Of a DNA stretch of 64,000 nt, positions 8,606 to 19,281 are shown piece by piece; within the stretch, counting starts at the first letter, position 1; every line of letters starts with the position of its first letter. The position numbers were made by a program, and so were the translations under genes. The DNA lies in assembly GCF_036336025.1 (NCBI RefSeq), contig NZ_JAYKKE010000001.1, forward strand, positions 310,001 through 374,000, written 5' to 3'. The stretch is from Stomatohabitans albus. GTDB taxonomy: Bacteria > Actinomycetota > Nitriliruptoria > Euzebyales > Euzebyaceae. The notes under the pieces were generated by a model. That model made no database searches and was not told the origin of the DNA. It was given only the letters and a program-made list of their open reading frames with translations.

Positions 8606-10746
8606 CGGTCTCCATGACTGTAGGGGCCGCTACTGTCGTCTTGAATGTCAGGCAAAGGCATACGCGGTGCGGGGTGTTCTTGTGCACCTTTAGGTTTCTG
8701 AGCGACTGCCTCACCTGCTTCTTGAGTAGTTTGCTCAGATTCTTCTGGCTTGGCAGCACCAACCATCGTTGTTTCACCACGGTTTGCTGCTTTATGTGCC
8801 TCTAAGTCAATACCCGCTGCTTTGTAGATATCAGGTTCGTCGAGAGTTTCATGTACAAGCAGTTCGTCGACGATGCCTTGAAGTTTGTCTCGATGTTCTG
8901 TGAGCAAGCTAATAGCGCGTGCATAGCACTCCTCGATGATTGTTCGGACTTCATCATCAACGAGGTTCAACTGCTGTTCACTGATACCCATGGTTCGTGG
9001 ATCTAGTTCATCATCGAGGACTTGAACAGGGCCTACTGCCTCACTCATACCCCAACGCCCAACCATTGAACGAGCAATGCCGGTAGCTGTTTTCAAGTCG
9101 CTGGCCGCGCCGGTTGTAACCACATTAAAGATGATGTGTTCAGCAGCCATCCCGCCTAGAGCACCCACAATGCGCCCAAGAAGGTAGTCACGGTCGTACC
9201 CATACCGATCCCCCTCTGGGGCACTAAACGTTACCCCTAAGGCACGGCCACGTGGGATGATTGAAACCTTACGAACCGGGTCAGCCCCTGGTTGCAACAT
9301 CCCTAGTAAGGCGTGTCCTGCTTCATGCCAGGCAGTGCGTTGACGTTCATCTTCGGGCATGATGACTTTACGAGCCGCCCCAAGCTGGACCTTTTCTAGT
9401 GCGTCCATGAGGTTGCGTTGGCTTACCTGTTTTGCGTTCTGCTTCGCTGCAATCAGCGCCGCTTCATTAACGAGGTTGGATAGTTCAGCACCAGTCATCC
9501 CCGGTGTTGATGCGGCAATCGCATCTAAATCAACACTCGTTTCCAAAGGCACCTTGCGCGTGTGCACATCTAAAATCTGACGACGGCCATCCTTGTCGGG
9601 AGCATGAACGGTGATGGTCCTATCAAAACGTCCAGGACGTAATAACGCAGGATCAAGCACGTCCGGTCGGTTTGTTGCCGCAATCACAACCACCCCGGAC
9701 GAATCCTCGAAGCCATCCATTTCAGTGAGGACCTGGTTCAAGGTTTGTTCACGCTCATCATGACCGCCAATGGACCGTGAACCACCACGACGACGGCCAA
9801 TCGTGTCAATTTCATCAATAAAGATGATGGATGGTGCTACCTTACGGGCTTCGTTGAAGAGTTCGCGAACGCGTTGCGCACCGACACCAACGATCATTTC
9901 AATGAACTCTGAACCACTTGACGAAAAGTACGGCACTCCAGCTTCGCCTGCGGTTGCTCGAGCCAACAGGGTTTTACCGGTGCCAGGAGCCCCACTGAGG
10001 AGTACCCCCTTAGGCGCCCGTGCGCCCAATTGCTCATATTTACTTGGGTTTTTCAAGTAATCGACAATTTCACTAATCTCATCTTCGACTTCGTCAATAC
10101 CTGCAACATCTTCAAACGTAACGCGTACGGTTTCAGGATCGACGGGCTTTTTCTTGTCCTTGCCGCCGAACATCCCACCCATCATTCGTGTGGAGCGACG
10201 AAGCATCCAAAAGTACAGCCCAACAAGCAGCAGAATCGGCCCAAAACTCAGCAATATGTTGGTAAGCAACGATCGTTGTTGGATGATCGGTGTTGAACGA
10301 ACTTCTACCCCTTTGTTCTTCAACAGAGCTAGAAGGTCATCTTGGGCAAAGGATGGACGCTCCGTTTCGAACTGGGTGTACGTCGTTTGTTTGGTACCCC
10401 ATAATGACAACGCCCCGTTTGCCTCAGTTGGGTCGGCTTTGGGGACATCTACCGGCTTGATCAATTCACCTTGAATTGAATCACCACGGGTAAAGACTTT
10501 TTTCACATTTCCATCACTCACTTGTTGGGTGAACTCCGGATAGGGAATGGTCTGTGGTGTGCCTTGAAAAGGAAAGAATGAGAGTGCAAGGAAAACAATG
10601 GCATAGCCAATGAGGACAATACGCGCAAGCCGCCACCAATTCGATGGTTCTTTATCGCCGTCACTATTCTTAGGTAGTCCTTCAGTCTTCCAAGGTCGAG
10701 CAGGTTGACCACTTTTCTGCCCGCCAGATTGCGTGGGTACATTCAT
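8602..10746 (-). CDS. ftsH: ATP-dependent zinc metalloprotease FtsH
   Basis: A 714-residue membrane-anchored AAA+ protease for membrane-protein quality control. Two N-terminal transmembrane helices (about residues 35-55 and 155-180) flank an extracytoplasmic domain. The AAA module has Walker [13 protein letters not shown], Walker B IIFIDEID and the second region of homology [12 protein letters not shown]. The M41 protease domain has zinc-binding HEAGH. The C-terminal 60 residues are charged and Pro/Glu-rich. The start is ATG 10746 because AAAGGA precedes it; the longer frame adds a non-conserved Cys-rich 21 residues. It is first in an operon with the NYN/LOTUS and response-regulator genes. 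Confidence 0.95.
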   Translation of the reverse strand: MNVPTQSGGQKSGQPARPWKTEGLPKNSDGDKEPSNWWRLARIVLIGYAIVFLALSFFPFQGTPQTIPYPEFTQQVSDGNVKKVFTRGDSIQGELIKPVDVPKADPTEANGALSLWGTKQTTYTQFETERPSFAQDDLLALLKNKGVEVRSTPIIQQRSLLTNILLSFGPILLLVGLYFWMLRRSTRMMGGMFGGKDKKKPVDPETVRVTFEDVAGIDEVEDEISEIVDYLKNPSKYEQLGARAPKGVLLSGAPGTGKTLLARATAGEAGVPYFSSSGSEFIEMIVGVGAQRVRELFNEARKVAPSIIFIDEIDTIGRRRGGSRSIGGHDEREQTLNQVLTEMDGFEDSSGVVVIAATNRPDVLDPALLRPGRFDRTITVHAPDKDGRRQILDVHTRKVPLETSVDLDAIAASTPGMTGAELSNLVNEAALIAAKQNAKQVSQRNLMDALEKVQLGAARKVIMPEDERQRTAWHEAGHALLGMLQPGADPVRKVSIIPRGRALGVTFSAPEGDRYGYDRDYLLGRIVGALGGMAAEHIIFNVVTTGAASDLKTATGIARSMVGRWGMSEAVGPVQVLDDELDPRTMGISEQQLNLVDDEVRTIIEECYARAISLLTEHRDKLQGIVDELLVHETLDEPDIYKAAGIDLEAHKAANRGETTMVGAAKPEESEQTTQEAGEAVAQKPKGAQEHPAPRMPLPDIQDDSSGPYSHGDR

Positions 10747-10892
10747 TCGTACATCCTTTTCAATGAATTGATAGGCAAAGTGTAGATAGCCGCAACACAT
10801 CCTTGGCATAAATCACGGAAACTGTGGATAAAGCTCTGCTTTTCACAGGGCGGCGGACAGATCTTTCATAACTAGGTACACTGACCAGCGCT

Positions 10893-10974
10893 GGCCGCGT
10901 GGTGGAATTGGTATACACGAAGGTCTTAAACACCTTTGCCTTCGGGCTTGCGGGTTCGAGTCCCGCCGCGGCTA
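10893..10974 (+). tRNA. tRNA-Leu (anticodon UAA)
   Basis: An 82-nt tRNA. The acceptor stem is GGCCGCG/CGCGGCT with a G-U closing pair. The D arm contains GTGG...CAC, the anticodon stem is AAGGT/ACCTT with loop CTTAAAC (anticodon TAA at 10927-10929), and the long variable arm GCC-TTCG-GGC is typical of class II tRNAs. The T arm is GCGGG-TTCGAGT-CCCGC and the discriminator is A. CCA is not encoded. Confidence 0.95.
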
Positions 10975-10978
10975 CGGT

Positions 10979-11000
10979 AAACCAGCGTGAGCTGGTTTTT
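10979..11000 (+). terminator. terminator after tRNA-Leu
   Basis: A 7-bp stem AACCAGC/GCTGGTT with GTGA loop, continuing into a run of T, starts 5 nt after the tRNA. Confidence 0.8.
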
Positions 11001-11029
11001 CTTGTCGAGAAATCGGCCAACCGAGCCGG

Positions 11030-11578
11030 TTATGATGAACGATGAGACGGGTCCTCATCAACCCGACGGTATGTCTTAGACTCAGATGGTCGTATCACGA
11101 CATGGATAATGCCCATCACCACGATCGGTGAAAAAAACACCAAATCTGCTAATGATTCCGGGAATAATTTGCTCAGTGGTTCGAATGTAAACAACGTCGT
11201 TCCGATAGCAACAATCCAACCCATCGTGCGAACCTTGCGCAATGTGAGTGGAGATGAACCAAGCGGTTTATCCCACGGATCAATAACTTCACACATGACT
11301 TGTTGTGTAGGCAAATACGACGGTGTCAGCGGGGCAACCGTTGGCTGGGGCACTACCTCCCGATCATCGGGATTGGGCATTACCTCCCGATCGTAGTGAG
11401 GAAGGGGTAGATCAATGAAGAGCGCATCCAAATCTTCTGATGTTTGGCTTGTGGCCACTAATGCTGAACGACGTTCATACCGCTCCGAATCTAGGTTTCC
11501 CTCTGCTCGGTGGTATTCCAAGGCGTGTTGTGCGCTCGCCCGTTCTGATTCACCAATGCGGTTATGTGAAGAAGTCAT
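11030..11578 (-). CDS. DUF1707 membrane protein (paralogue 1 of 4)
   Basis: A 182-residue protein with an N-terminal DUF1707 (SHOCT-like) domain (about 5-60; IGESERASAQHAL through LFIDLPLPHYD). A variable linker follows, then a short conserved motif WDKPLGSSPLTLRKVR and two transmembrane helices (about 122-165). DUF1707 is widespread in actinobacteria and often precedes membrane domains; its function is unknown. The last gene of a four-gene tandem array on this strand. It has neither a clear Shine-Dalgarno site nor a clean leaderless promoter. The C-terminal module is shared with the copies at 11700 and 12899, which points to local duplication. Confidence 0.82.
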   Translation of the reverse strand: MTSSHNRIGESERASAQHALEYHRAEGNLDSERYERRSALVATSQTSEDLDALFIDLPLPHYDREVMPNPDDREVVPQPTVAPLTPSYLPTQQVMCEVIDPWDKPLGSSPLTLRKVRTMGWIVAIGTTLFTFEPLSKLFPESLADLVFFSPIVVMGIIHVVIRPSESKTYRRVDEDPSHRSS

Positions 11579-11699
11579 GAGACGAGCCCTATGGCGTTGC
11601 AGTGATTTGGTTTGGCACGGTCATGTAAAGAAACCTCGTGAATACTGCGGGTATCCAACGAGGTTTGCATACGAGTAAATACTTGAGCAAATGACGTCA

Positions 11700-12215
11700 C
11701 TAGTACGGGTAACTCCGTGAGCCATCTCCACGATGAAAACGGTATCGTGGCCGATTGGGTGCTAGGGCGATACTCGCAATAATCATAAAGACTACCGGTG
11801 TGACCACGACGATCGGTGCCAATGCAGCCGGCAAAATTGCATCCGCCAATCGTGAGCCAAAGAGTAGCCACGCAAAGGCCAACACCCAGCCGATTTTTCG
11901 TACCTTACGTAATGTCAGCGGCGATTGGCCGATTGGCGTATCCCAAGGGTCAAGCTCTTTTACAACCCACCCTTCATCCGGCGTCACCGGTGAATATGAC
12001 GATTCTCGACGAACAGCCAGTCCTCGGTTGTAGTGAGGTAGTGGCAAATCCATAAACAGCGTCTCAAGTTGGGCTGAGGTAACACTCCCCATCGCGCTTT
12101 CAGATCGAGATTCATATTCGTCCATATCCAAACGCCCTTGGGTGAAATGCACACCAAGGGCTTCAACCGCACGATGGCGGTCAGTGTCACTAATACGATC
12201 GTTCATGATAGCCAT
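11700..12215 (-). CDS. DUF1707 membrane protein (paralogue 2 of 4)
   Basis: A 171-residue protein: DUF1707 domain (about 4-58; ISDTDRHRAVEAL to LFMDLPLPHYN), linker, motif WDTPIGQSPLTLRKVR, then two membrane helices and a basic Arg-rich end. The start was set to ATG 12215 because TATACT (12222-12227) lies 6 nt upstream and no Shine-Dalgarno site exists; an ATG three codons later is an alternative. It shares about the whole domain plan and the membrane-proximal motif with paralogue 1. Each gene in the array appears to have its own start signal rather than forming one operon. Confidence 0.82.
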   Translation of the reverse strand: MAIMNDRISDTDRHRAVEALGVHFTQGRLDMDEYESRSESAMGSVTSAQLETLFMDLPLPHYNRGLAVRRESSYSPVTPDEGWVVKELDPWDTPIGQSPLTLRKVRKIGWVLAFAWLLFGSRLADAILPAALAPIVVVTPVVFMIIASIALAPNRPRYRFHRGDGSRSYPY

Positions 12216-12221
12216 GCCCAG

Positions 12222-12227
12222 AGTATA
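12222..12227 (-). promoter_or_regulatory. -10 element of leaderless promoter for DUF1707 paralogue 2
   Basis: TATACT, read on the minus strand, ends 6 nt before the ATG at 12215. No ribosome-binding site is present. Confidence 0.55.
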
Positions 12228-12298
12228 AAAAATAAGGCGTATGATCACCTCTTGGGATAATCACCCAATGGGTAAGGGGATATCCCTATCGTAGATCA

Positions 12299-12817
12299 TC
12301 AGTCATCATCATAGTGACGTCGCCTGCGGTGTCGACGTTTGGCACGCTTTAATTGGCGGCGCCTTCGATCATCGTCGTCATCCCAATCATCGTCTGGCGA
12401 CCCAAAAATGGCTTTGGACAGGGGAACCAGGAGGTACGCGAATGCGAATAGGGCATACCAGGCGTACGAGATGCCTAACATATAAAAGGAGAGCAAGAGC
12501 ACTACCCAGCCCAGCAAGAGAAACAGTGCCCGCTGCCGAGACAAGGACGGTGTTCGTGATTTCGTGGGGTGAGATGCCTGCCGTGGATTAGAAGGCGGCT
12601 GAGCTGGGGTATAGCGCTCGATGGCGCTGTCATATTTTGGTAAGGGAAGATCGGCAAACACGTCATCAAGTTCTTTATACGTATAGGACTGAATCACTTG
12701 TTCCGTTCGCGCTTCGAACTCATCAAGACGTAACCGGCCTTGGGCAAAATGCTCACTGAGTGCTTGTAGCGCACTATCACGCTCTTGATCACCAATTCTT
12801 GCATTTGGGTCAGCCAT
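12299..12817 (-). CDS. DUF1707 membrane protein with charged tail (paralogue 3 of 4)
   Basis: A 172-residue protein and the most divergent copy of the array. The DUF1707 domain (about 3-60; IGDQERDSALQAL to VFADLPLPKYD) is followed by a Pro/Ser linker and two hydrophobic helices (about 95-135). The tail switches abruptly from a run of Asp (DDDWDDDDD) to long Arg/Lys stretches. The conserved PLTLRKVR module of the other copies is missing. ATG 12817 is preceded at 7 nt by TACCCT and no Shine-Dalgarno site, suggesting leaderless translation; the TTG two codons earlier is not needed. The charged tail could contact nucleic acid, phospholipid or itself. Function unknown. Confidence 0.8.
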   Translation of the reverse strand: MADPNARIGDQERDSALQALSEHFAQGRLRLDEFEARTEQVIQSYTYKELDDVFADLPLPKYDSAIERYTPAQPPSNPRQASHPTKSRTPSLSRQRALFLLLGWVVLLLSFYMLGISYAWYALFAFAYLLVPLSKAIFGSPDDDWDDDDDRRRRQLKRAKRRHRRRRHYDDD

Positions 12818-12898
12818 GCCCAACAGGGTATGCAGAGCTATCTCTATGATTCAACCTCTTCTGCAGTGTTGTTTACGAATCCCTCATAATCACTGGTA

Positions 12899-13474
12899 TT
12901 ACTCGCCCTCGTCATTGACCATGGCAACCGGTAGGACACGGTATTTCGGTCGTACTGGTCTCAGTGCCACCGTGTAGAGCAAGGCAAGAAGAGCAGGCAT
13001 AAACACCACACCGAGTTCTAGCGCCTCGGGGACAATACCGTCAATAGTGGCGTACCCAAGTGTCATCCATAAAATGGCGAGCACCCAGGCGATAATCCTC
13101 ATCTTCCGATGTGTCAGCGATGTATTTCCAATACGGTCATCCAGAATGTCCCGAGGGCGAAGTCGTGTCGTGGGTAGAACTGGTGCCAGCTCCGGTGCGG
13201 TGAGGTCGGTATCGTGATGAGGAAATGGAAGGTCGACGAATAGGCTCGCCAACCCTTTACTCGTCATACTTTCCCGTGCAAGGTCACAGCGGCGAGTGTA
13301 GGTCTGTCGATCGATGGTGCCTTGTTCATAATGAATACCCAAGGCACGCACCGCCTGCGCACGTTCGTCGTCATTAATTGGCTCAAAACCTGTCACTGAA
13401 GCGCCTTCCAAAGCGTAGCGAAGCAGCATACCCACTACGTAGCATACGCCAAGAAGACTGGCCAGAACAACCAT
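12899..13474 (-). CDS. DUF1707 membrane protein (paralogue 4 of 4)
   Basis: A 191-residue protein. It has an extra N-terminal hydrophobic helix (about 2-22), then DUF1707 (about 32-86; INDDERAQAVRAL to LFVDLPFPHHD) and the SLTHRKMR module with two membrane helices. Start is ambiguous. ATG 13474 lies 8 nt after GATAAT and would be leaderless. GTG 13396 has a good GGAAGG site 7 nt upstream and would give a protein shaped like the other three copies. I kept the longer form because of the well-formed hydrophobic helix. A 16-bp palindrome lies upstream of the -10. Function unknown. Confidence 0.78.
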   Translation of the reverse strand: MVVLASLLGVCYVVGMLLRYALEGASVTGFEPINDDERAQAVRALGIHYEQGTIDRQTYTRRCDLARESMTSKGLASLFVDLPFPHHDTDLTAPELAPVLPTTRLRPRDILDDRIGNTSLTHRKMRIIAWVLAILWMTLGYATIDGIVPEALELGVVFMPALLALLYTVALRPVRPKYRVLPVAMVNDEGE

Positions 13475-13491
13475 GTGGGAGCATTATCGAC

Positions 13492-13507
13492 TGGCCAAAC
13501 TTGGCCA
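13492..13507. promoter_or_regulatory. palindrome upstream of DUF1707 paralogue 4 (operator candidate)
   Basis: TGGCCAA-AC-TTGGCCA, perfect 7-bp arms. It lies 3 nt upstream of the GATAAT hexamer (13483-13488, minus strand), where it would overlap RNA polymerase binding. It also follows the icd stop codon, so a small terminator role is possible. Confidence 0.4.
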
Positions 13508-13529
13508 CCCACCCCACGTTGGGTACGGT

Positions 13530-15713
13530 TCATTCAAGGGTGTCGATCAACGCGTTAAACCGCCGACTCGGACGCATCACCGAATCTAGGACAACAGGAT
13601 CAGGACGGTAGTACCCACCAAGATCCACTGGCTTACCTTCGTTGGCAGTGAGTTCATCAAGGATAAGCGCCTCGTCCGCTTTTAAGTCGTGGGCTAAGGA
13701 GGCAAATCCCGTTGCCAGGTCAGGGTCATCGGTTTGCTCAGCCAGTGCTTGTGCCCAATAGCGTGCAATCCAATAGCCTGCGGTTCGCGTATCCGCATCA
13801 CCGACTGCCGGCCCTGGCGTATGACCGCCTTCAAGGTACCCCGAAATGGCATCATCTAGTGTGCGTGCAAGGATACGAGCAGCTGGTTGTTGATGATCAT
13901 CTGCCAGTTGCTCAAGTGCAGGCCCCAACGCCATATATTCACCGAGTGAATCCCATTGGAAATGGTTTTCATTCAAGACTTGTTGGACCAGTAGCGGAGC
14001 TGTTCCTCCCGCACCAGTTTCATATAACCCCCCACCAGCCATCAAAGGCACAATGCTGAGCATCCGTGAACTCGTACCAAGCTCAATGATGGGGAACATG
14101 TCGGTGAGATAGTCACGCAACACGTTTCCACTCACGCTGAGAGTATTTTCACCACGTCGGAGCCGTGCAACCGTAAATGCGGTCGCTTTGGCAATATCCA
14201 TGACATAAATCTGGGCTGTATCTGTATCGTTTTGATCTAATTCATCAGAGACGATAGCCATGAGTTCACGGTCATGGGCGCGCGTCTGGTCTAGCCAAAA
14301 GACGGCCGGCCAGCCAGTAGCTAGGGCTCGACGAATTGCAAGGCGAACCCAGTCACGAATTGCCGCGTTCTTCGTGAGGCAGGCACGCCAAATATCACCA
14401 GATCTCACGGCATGTTCGATCAGGACAGTCCCATCAGGGGTGCGTACCTGAACCGTTCCGGTCTGGTCAATAATGAAGGTCTTATCATGGCTGCCATATT
14501 CTTCGGCTTTATTGGCCATCAAACCCACATTTGGCACCGTTCCCATGGTGGCCGGATCATAGGCACCGTGGGCTTTACAGTCATCGATAATGGCCTGGTA
14601 CAAGTCGGCATACGACGAATCAGGTATCACCGCAATCGTGTCACGCATCGTCCCATCGGGATCAGCCATTTTGCCTCCCGCACGAATCATGGCAGGCATG
14701 GAGGCATCAATGATGGTGGTGTTTGGTGCGTGGAGTGTGCTTAGCCCTGTGGGGCTATCAGCCATCGCAATCACCGGCCCTGCAGCCAGTGCGTCCTTGA
14801 TGAGGCCAGGCCCGTCATCACCAAGCAATGCAGCGAGTGAACCGAGCCCTTGGTCTGGTGTCCAACCAGACTGCTCAATAGGACTCATGTGGCTTCGTAA
14901 GAACGGTGCCATCCAAGTCGCAACAACACGTCCAAAGATGACGGGATCACTGACCTTCATCATCGTTGCTTTCAGATGGGCACTGAGCACAACATCATCA
15001 GATTGAGCAGCCTTCTCATAGGCGTCTTCAAGGAACGCTTGGAGAGCATCAGCGCGTAAACACGCACCATCAAGGACATCGCCCGCTTCTACTGCTAATT
15101 GGTCATGGAGGATGGTCTCGTTTCCTTGCGTGTCAACCAAGACGATGGTTGCCAGTGATGCGTGGTCTAACGTCACGGATTGTTCGGTATGACGAAAATC
15201 ACCGTCAGCCATCGTCATAACCTCGGTTTGACTGGTAGGCGCCCATGCTCCCATCCAGTGCGGGTTTGCTTTGGCCTGGGCTTTCACTGACTCCGGTGCA
15301 CGTCGGTCAGAATTGCCTTGACGAAGCACGGGATTAACCGCAGAACCCTTCACCGGCTCATACCTAGCGGAAATTGCACTTTCTTGGCTATTGTTGGTTT
15401 TATCTGGATATTGTGGAAGATTCTCACCTTGGGCATTGAGCTCATTGATGCACGCCACTATCTGACCAGCAGAGGCGCTGATATTCGGCGTTTTAACGAT
15501 ATTGGCCTGTCCACTCGCCACAAGTTCACCAAGGTGGACAAGCATGTCGGGGCCCTTCTGCTGGGCGGCAAGGATACGAGCGGCTAACGAGATATCCGCA
15601 GTGGCTACCTGTACCCCTATACGCTTCAGGAACGCCGTAAGGATAGGGATAAAAATAGCTCCGGCCAAGCTGGGGGATTCATCCGTAACCGTCCAAGTCA
15701 GGGTAGGGCCCAT
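13530..15713 (-). CDS. icd: NADP-dependent isocitrate dehydrogenase, monomeric type
   Basis: About 727 residues, the size of the monomeric (Icd2-type) enzyme that converts isocitrate to 2-oxoglutarate and CO2 with NADP+ in the TCA cycle. N-terminal [14 protein letters not shown] and the segments [29 protein letters not shown] and [15 protein letters not shown] are characteristic of this family and unlike the dimeric enzyme. Two adjacent ATGs (15716 and 15713) follow an AAAGGA site. The second has the better spacing, and the longer frame is not needed. Transcribed alone, convergent with nothing nearby, followed by the DUF1707 array. Cytoplasmic. Confidence 0.95.
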   Translation of the reverse strand: MGPTLTWTVTDESPSLAGAIFIPILTAFLKRIGVQVATADISLAARILAAQQKGPDMLVHLGELVASGQANIVKTPNISASAGQIVACINELNAQGENLPQYPDKTNNSQESAISARYEPVKGSAVNPVLRQGNSDRRAPESVKAQAKANPHWMGAWAPTSQTEVMTMADGDFRHTEQSVTLDHASLATIVLVDTQGNETILHDQLAVEAGDVLDGACLRADALQAFLEDAYEKAAQSDDVVLSAHLKATMMKVSDPVIFGRVVATWMAPFLRSHMSPIEQSGWTPDQGLGSLAALLGDDGPGLIKDALAAGPVIAMADSPTGLSTLHAPNTTIIDASMPAMIRAGGKMADPDGTMRDTIAVIPDSSYADLYQAIIDDCKAHGAYDPATMGTVPNVGLMANKAEEYGSHDKTFIIDQTGTVQVRTPDGTVLIEHAVRSGDIWRACLTKNAAIRDWVRLAIRRALATGWPAVFWLDQTRAHDRELMAIVSDELDQNDTDTAQIYVMDIAKATAFTVARLRRGENTLSVSGNVLRDYLTDMFPIIELGTSSRMLSIVPLMAGGGLYETGAGGTAPLLVQQVLNENHFQWDSLGEYMALGPALEQLADDHQQPAARILARTLDDAISGYLEGGHTPGPAVGDADTRTAGYWIARYWAQALAEQTDDPDLATGFASLAHDLKADEALILDELTANEGKPVDLGGYYRPDPVVLDSVMRPSRRFNALIDTLE

Positions 15714-15823
15714 CATGTTGTCCTTTCCATCGGCGTATTGACTTTGCATCAGGATGGTTGCATGCCTTGCCCACTCTGGGGCCTATTGCGAGAGGATACA
15801 ACCCTCTATGCCTACCGATGTGT

Positions 15824-16786
15824 TCAACGTATTGCTGCGGGCCTATTTCCTGTCAGCAGCTTAAAACACATGCCGTCCAAGGAATCATGCTCACTCGCGA
15901 TCACTTCATCGAACCCAAAGACATCCATAATTTCATCCAGGATGATTGCCCCGATAGGCATAACGTCTCCACGGTTTCCTTCAACCGGGCCAAGCGCTTC
16001 GATACGGGTTGCATCCATGGCAGCCAATACCGATACCCAATGCGCAACCGCGGCTTTGGATACCGCTGTGCCGTGGATGCGGTCCGCTTCATATTGGTCC
16101 AGGTCAAGGTCCAGAGCAGCCAAAGTTGAGACCGTGCCGGCAACACCAATCAGTCTGGTTGCAGGGTCAATGGGTGTTGGTAATACGGATGCAGCCTCAT
16201 TGATAACGGCGCGCGCCCCTGCACGCGCCCGGGTAATGGTCCCATCGGCATAGGGTGGTTGGCCGGTACGTTCAGTGAGTCGTACACAGCCCAATTGCTC
16301 GCTTGTTGAGGCAATTATCTCCCCTGAGGCATCCCCAAGCACAAACTCTGTTGACCCGCCACCAATATCAATCACCAAGATAGGAATGGGCGGCTGGTCA
16401 GCAGTTGCGCCCAGGAACGCAATTTCACCTTCAAGAGAACCACTGATGACCTGTGGAGCTATTCCACAAGCATCAACCGCGGCTTGGGTAAATACATCAG
16501 CGTTGACGGCGTCACGTACTGCACTTGTGGCCATGAGCACGACCATCTGCTCTGGAACAGAAAATCCGTCCCAAATGGCACGATAGTCTGCCAGCACGGC
16601 GACTGTTCTTGCGATGGCATCTGGATGGAGACACTTTGTGTCATCAACACCTTGTCCGAGCCTGGTGACTCGGATGTGACGTTCAATCGGTTGTAAGGCA
16701 CCCTCAGCATCCAAGGTGGCAACAAGAAGGCGCACCGAGTTGGTTCCGATGTCTACAACTGCACAAGTAGGGCTCGTTCGATTCAC
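15824..16786 (-). CDS. Ppx/GppA family phosphatase (exopolyphosphatase)
   Basis: A 320-residue member of the ASKHA-fold Ppx/GppA family, hydrolysing terminal phosphate from polyphosphate and/or pppGpp. Phosphate-1 motif DIGTNSVRLLVA (about 12-23), phosphate-2 motif VIDIGGGSTEFVLG (about 138-151) and the GVAGTVSTLAALDL segment are intact. It corresponds to the short actinobacterial form, without a C-terminal HD domain. The start is GTG 16786, 6 nt after TATTGT. It lies downstream of the eno, ftsB-like and DUF501 genes, an order shared with other actinobacteria. Whether it prefers polyphosphate or pppGpp is not visible. Confidence 0.92.
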   Translation of the reverse strand: MNRTSPTCAVVDIGTNSVRLLVATLDAEGALQPIERHIRVTRLGQGVDDTKCLHPDAIARTVAVLADYRAIWDGFSVPEQMVVLMATSAVRDAVNADVFTQAAVDACGIAPQVISGSLEGEIAFLGATADQPPIPILVIDIGGGSTEFVLGDASGEIIASTSEQLGCVRLTERTGQPPYADGTITRARAGARAVINEAASVLPTPIDPATRLIGVAGTVSTLAALDLDLDQYEADRIHGTAVSKAAVAHWVSVLAAMDATRIEALGPVEGNRGDVMPIGAIILDEIMDVFGFDEVIASEHDSLDGMCFKLLTGNRPAAIR

Positions 16787-16830
16787 GTCACCACAATATG
16801 TGCCCCTGCCATCTATGCCTTGGGAATGCG

Positions 16831-17454
16831 TCAGGTACGGTCTTGGGCCTCGTCAGGGATTGGTGCGCAGGGTGCAGGACAGGTGAACGGTTCTATCTGC
16901 TCAGCAACCCACGCGCCAATAGGGTTATCGTCCGTAGCCAGATGATGCCCGTAGAGTGCATGGAGACACTTCACTCGGTCCGGCATACCACCGGCGCTCA
17001 TACCGCTGGGAACTGGAGGCCCAAGTTGGTCACGAAATGCCACATATCGTGTATCAGCACCAACGTAGGCAGCCCGAAGCTCGGGGTCTTCTTGGACTTT
17101 CAGGGTCAGGTCTGCCATCACACCCGAAGCCTCTAACGTGCCAATGGCCGCGTTGGCAATGGGACAGGCAAGCCAAAACGTTGTTGGAAATGGTGTTCCG
17201 CCTGGCAACTGTGGCCCGACTCGTTGGACGGCTGGGAGACCCCATGCACACGTCACCGCTACCGCCGTGTCGTCGCCACGAACCGAACGACCAATCATCT
17301 GTTCGGCACTCGCGCGCTGAGATTCAGTCATCGGGGGGCGCGCTAACTGTGCAGCATAAGACGCGTCTGGTGCCTTGGTTAGGGCATGAGGACGAGGAGT
17401 ATAGGCGCTACCTGATGTATGTGGCGTTTGTTCAGCCAAAGGGCAACCATTCAC
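16831..17454 (-). CDS. DUF501 domain-containing protein
   Basis: A roughly 207-residue protein with a complete DUF501 domain: CAWGLPAVQRVGPQLPGGTPFPTTFWLACP, then GMSAGGMPDRVKCLHALYGHHLA with conserved Cys and His residues that could bind metal. The biochemical role is unknown. The gene sits between the FtsB-like and Ppx/GppA genes, as in Mycobacterium (Rv1024-Rv1026). The start is uncertain. GTG 17454 overlaps the end of the ftsB-like gene; TTG 17439 and ATG 17331 are alternatives. The domain itself begins near 17330. None has a Shine-Dalgarno sequence, so translational coupling is likely. Confidence 0.85.
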   Translation of the reverse strand: MNGCPLAEQTPHTSGSAYTPRPHALTKAPDASYAAQLARPPMTESQRASAEQMIGRSVRGDDTAVAVTCAWGLPAVQRVGPQLPGGTPFPTTFWLACPIANAAIGTLEASGVMADLTLKVQEDPELRAAYVGADTRYVAFRDQLGPPVPSGMSAGGMPDRVKCLHALYGHHLATDDNPIGAWVAEQIEPFTCPAPCAPIPDEAQDRT

Positions 17455-17836
17455 GAAGCTGATCAATAAGACTCTTGGGTTGTTCCTCAGGTGCTGCTGA
17501 CGGTTCCTCAATCGGGACGGCCCGAACCTCTGGCGGGTTGCCAACTGCATATGGTGTTTCACCCGGGCGAATCATGCCGAGTTCACGGCGAGCTTCTAAT
17601 TCGATGAAGGTAGGGTTCGCGCTGTTAGCTAAGTCGGTTTGGGCACGCGCAAGATCTGACTGGGCTTGGTGCTGTGCAGAGACAGCAGCCGTTAACCGCT
17701 GATGACTCGATGTGACGGTGTGGTAGGTGTTCCACAACCCAATGAGGGAATACAAGGTCACACAGAACACCACCGCAGACCAGAGATAATCAGACGGTGT
17801 TCCATCACCAAAAAGCAAGATACGTGCGCGCTCCAT
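17432..17836 (-). CDS. FtsB/DivIC-family septum formation initiator protein
   Basis: A 134-residue bitopic membrane protein of the cell-division FtsB/DivIC family. A cytoplasmic N-terminus precedes one transmembrane helix (about 18-38: VVFCVTLYSLIGLWNTY). An extracytoplasmic coiled coil (about 40-78, Gln/Ala/Leu-rich) leads to the family signature ARRELGMIRPGETPYAV. The C-terminus is Pro/Glu-rich. ATG 17836 was chosen over the upstream TTG. It lies after eno and overlaps the DUF501 gene. It would join FtsL and FtsQ in the divisome; the exact partner set is inferred. Confidence 0.85.
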   Translation of the reverse strand: MERARILLFGDGTPSDYLWSAVVFCVTLYSLIGLWNTYHTVTSSHQRLTAAVSAQHQAQSDLARAQTDLANSANPTFIELEARRELGMIRPGETPYAVGNPPEVRAVPIEEPSAAPEEQPKSLIDQLREWLPFG

Positions 17837-17925
17837 TTGTACCACTATGTATGAAACGACCAAAGATAGCCAGAAATGATTGAACCCCAGAGAAAAAATC
17901 CGCTGGGGTTCAGTGCTAGCCCTGT

Positions 17926-19281
<1,356 letters not shown>

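Noticed and set aside
10747-10809. N-terminal extension of FtsH
   Set aside because: Non-conserved, while ATG 10746 has an AAAGGA site at normal distance.
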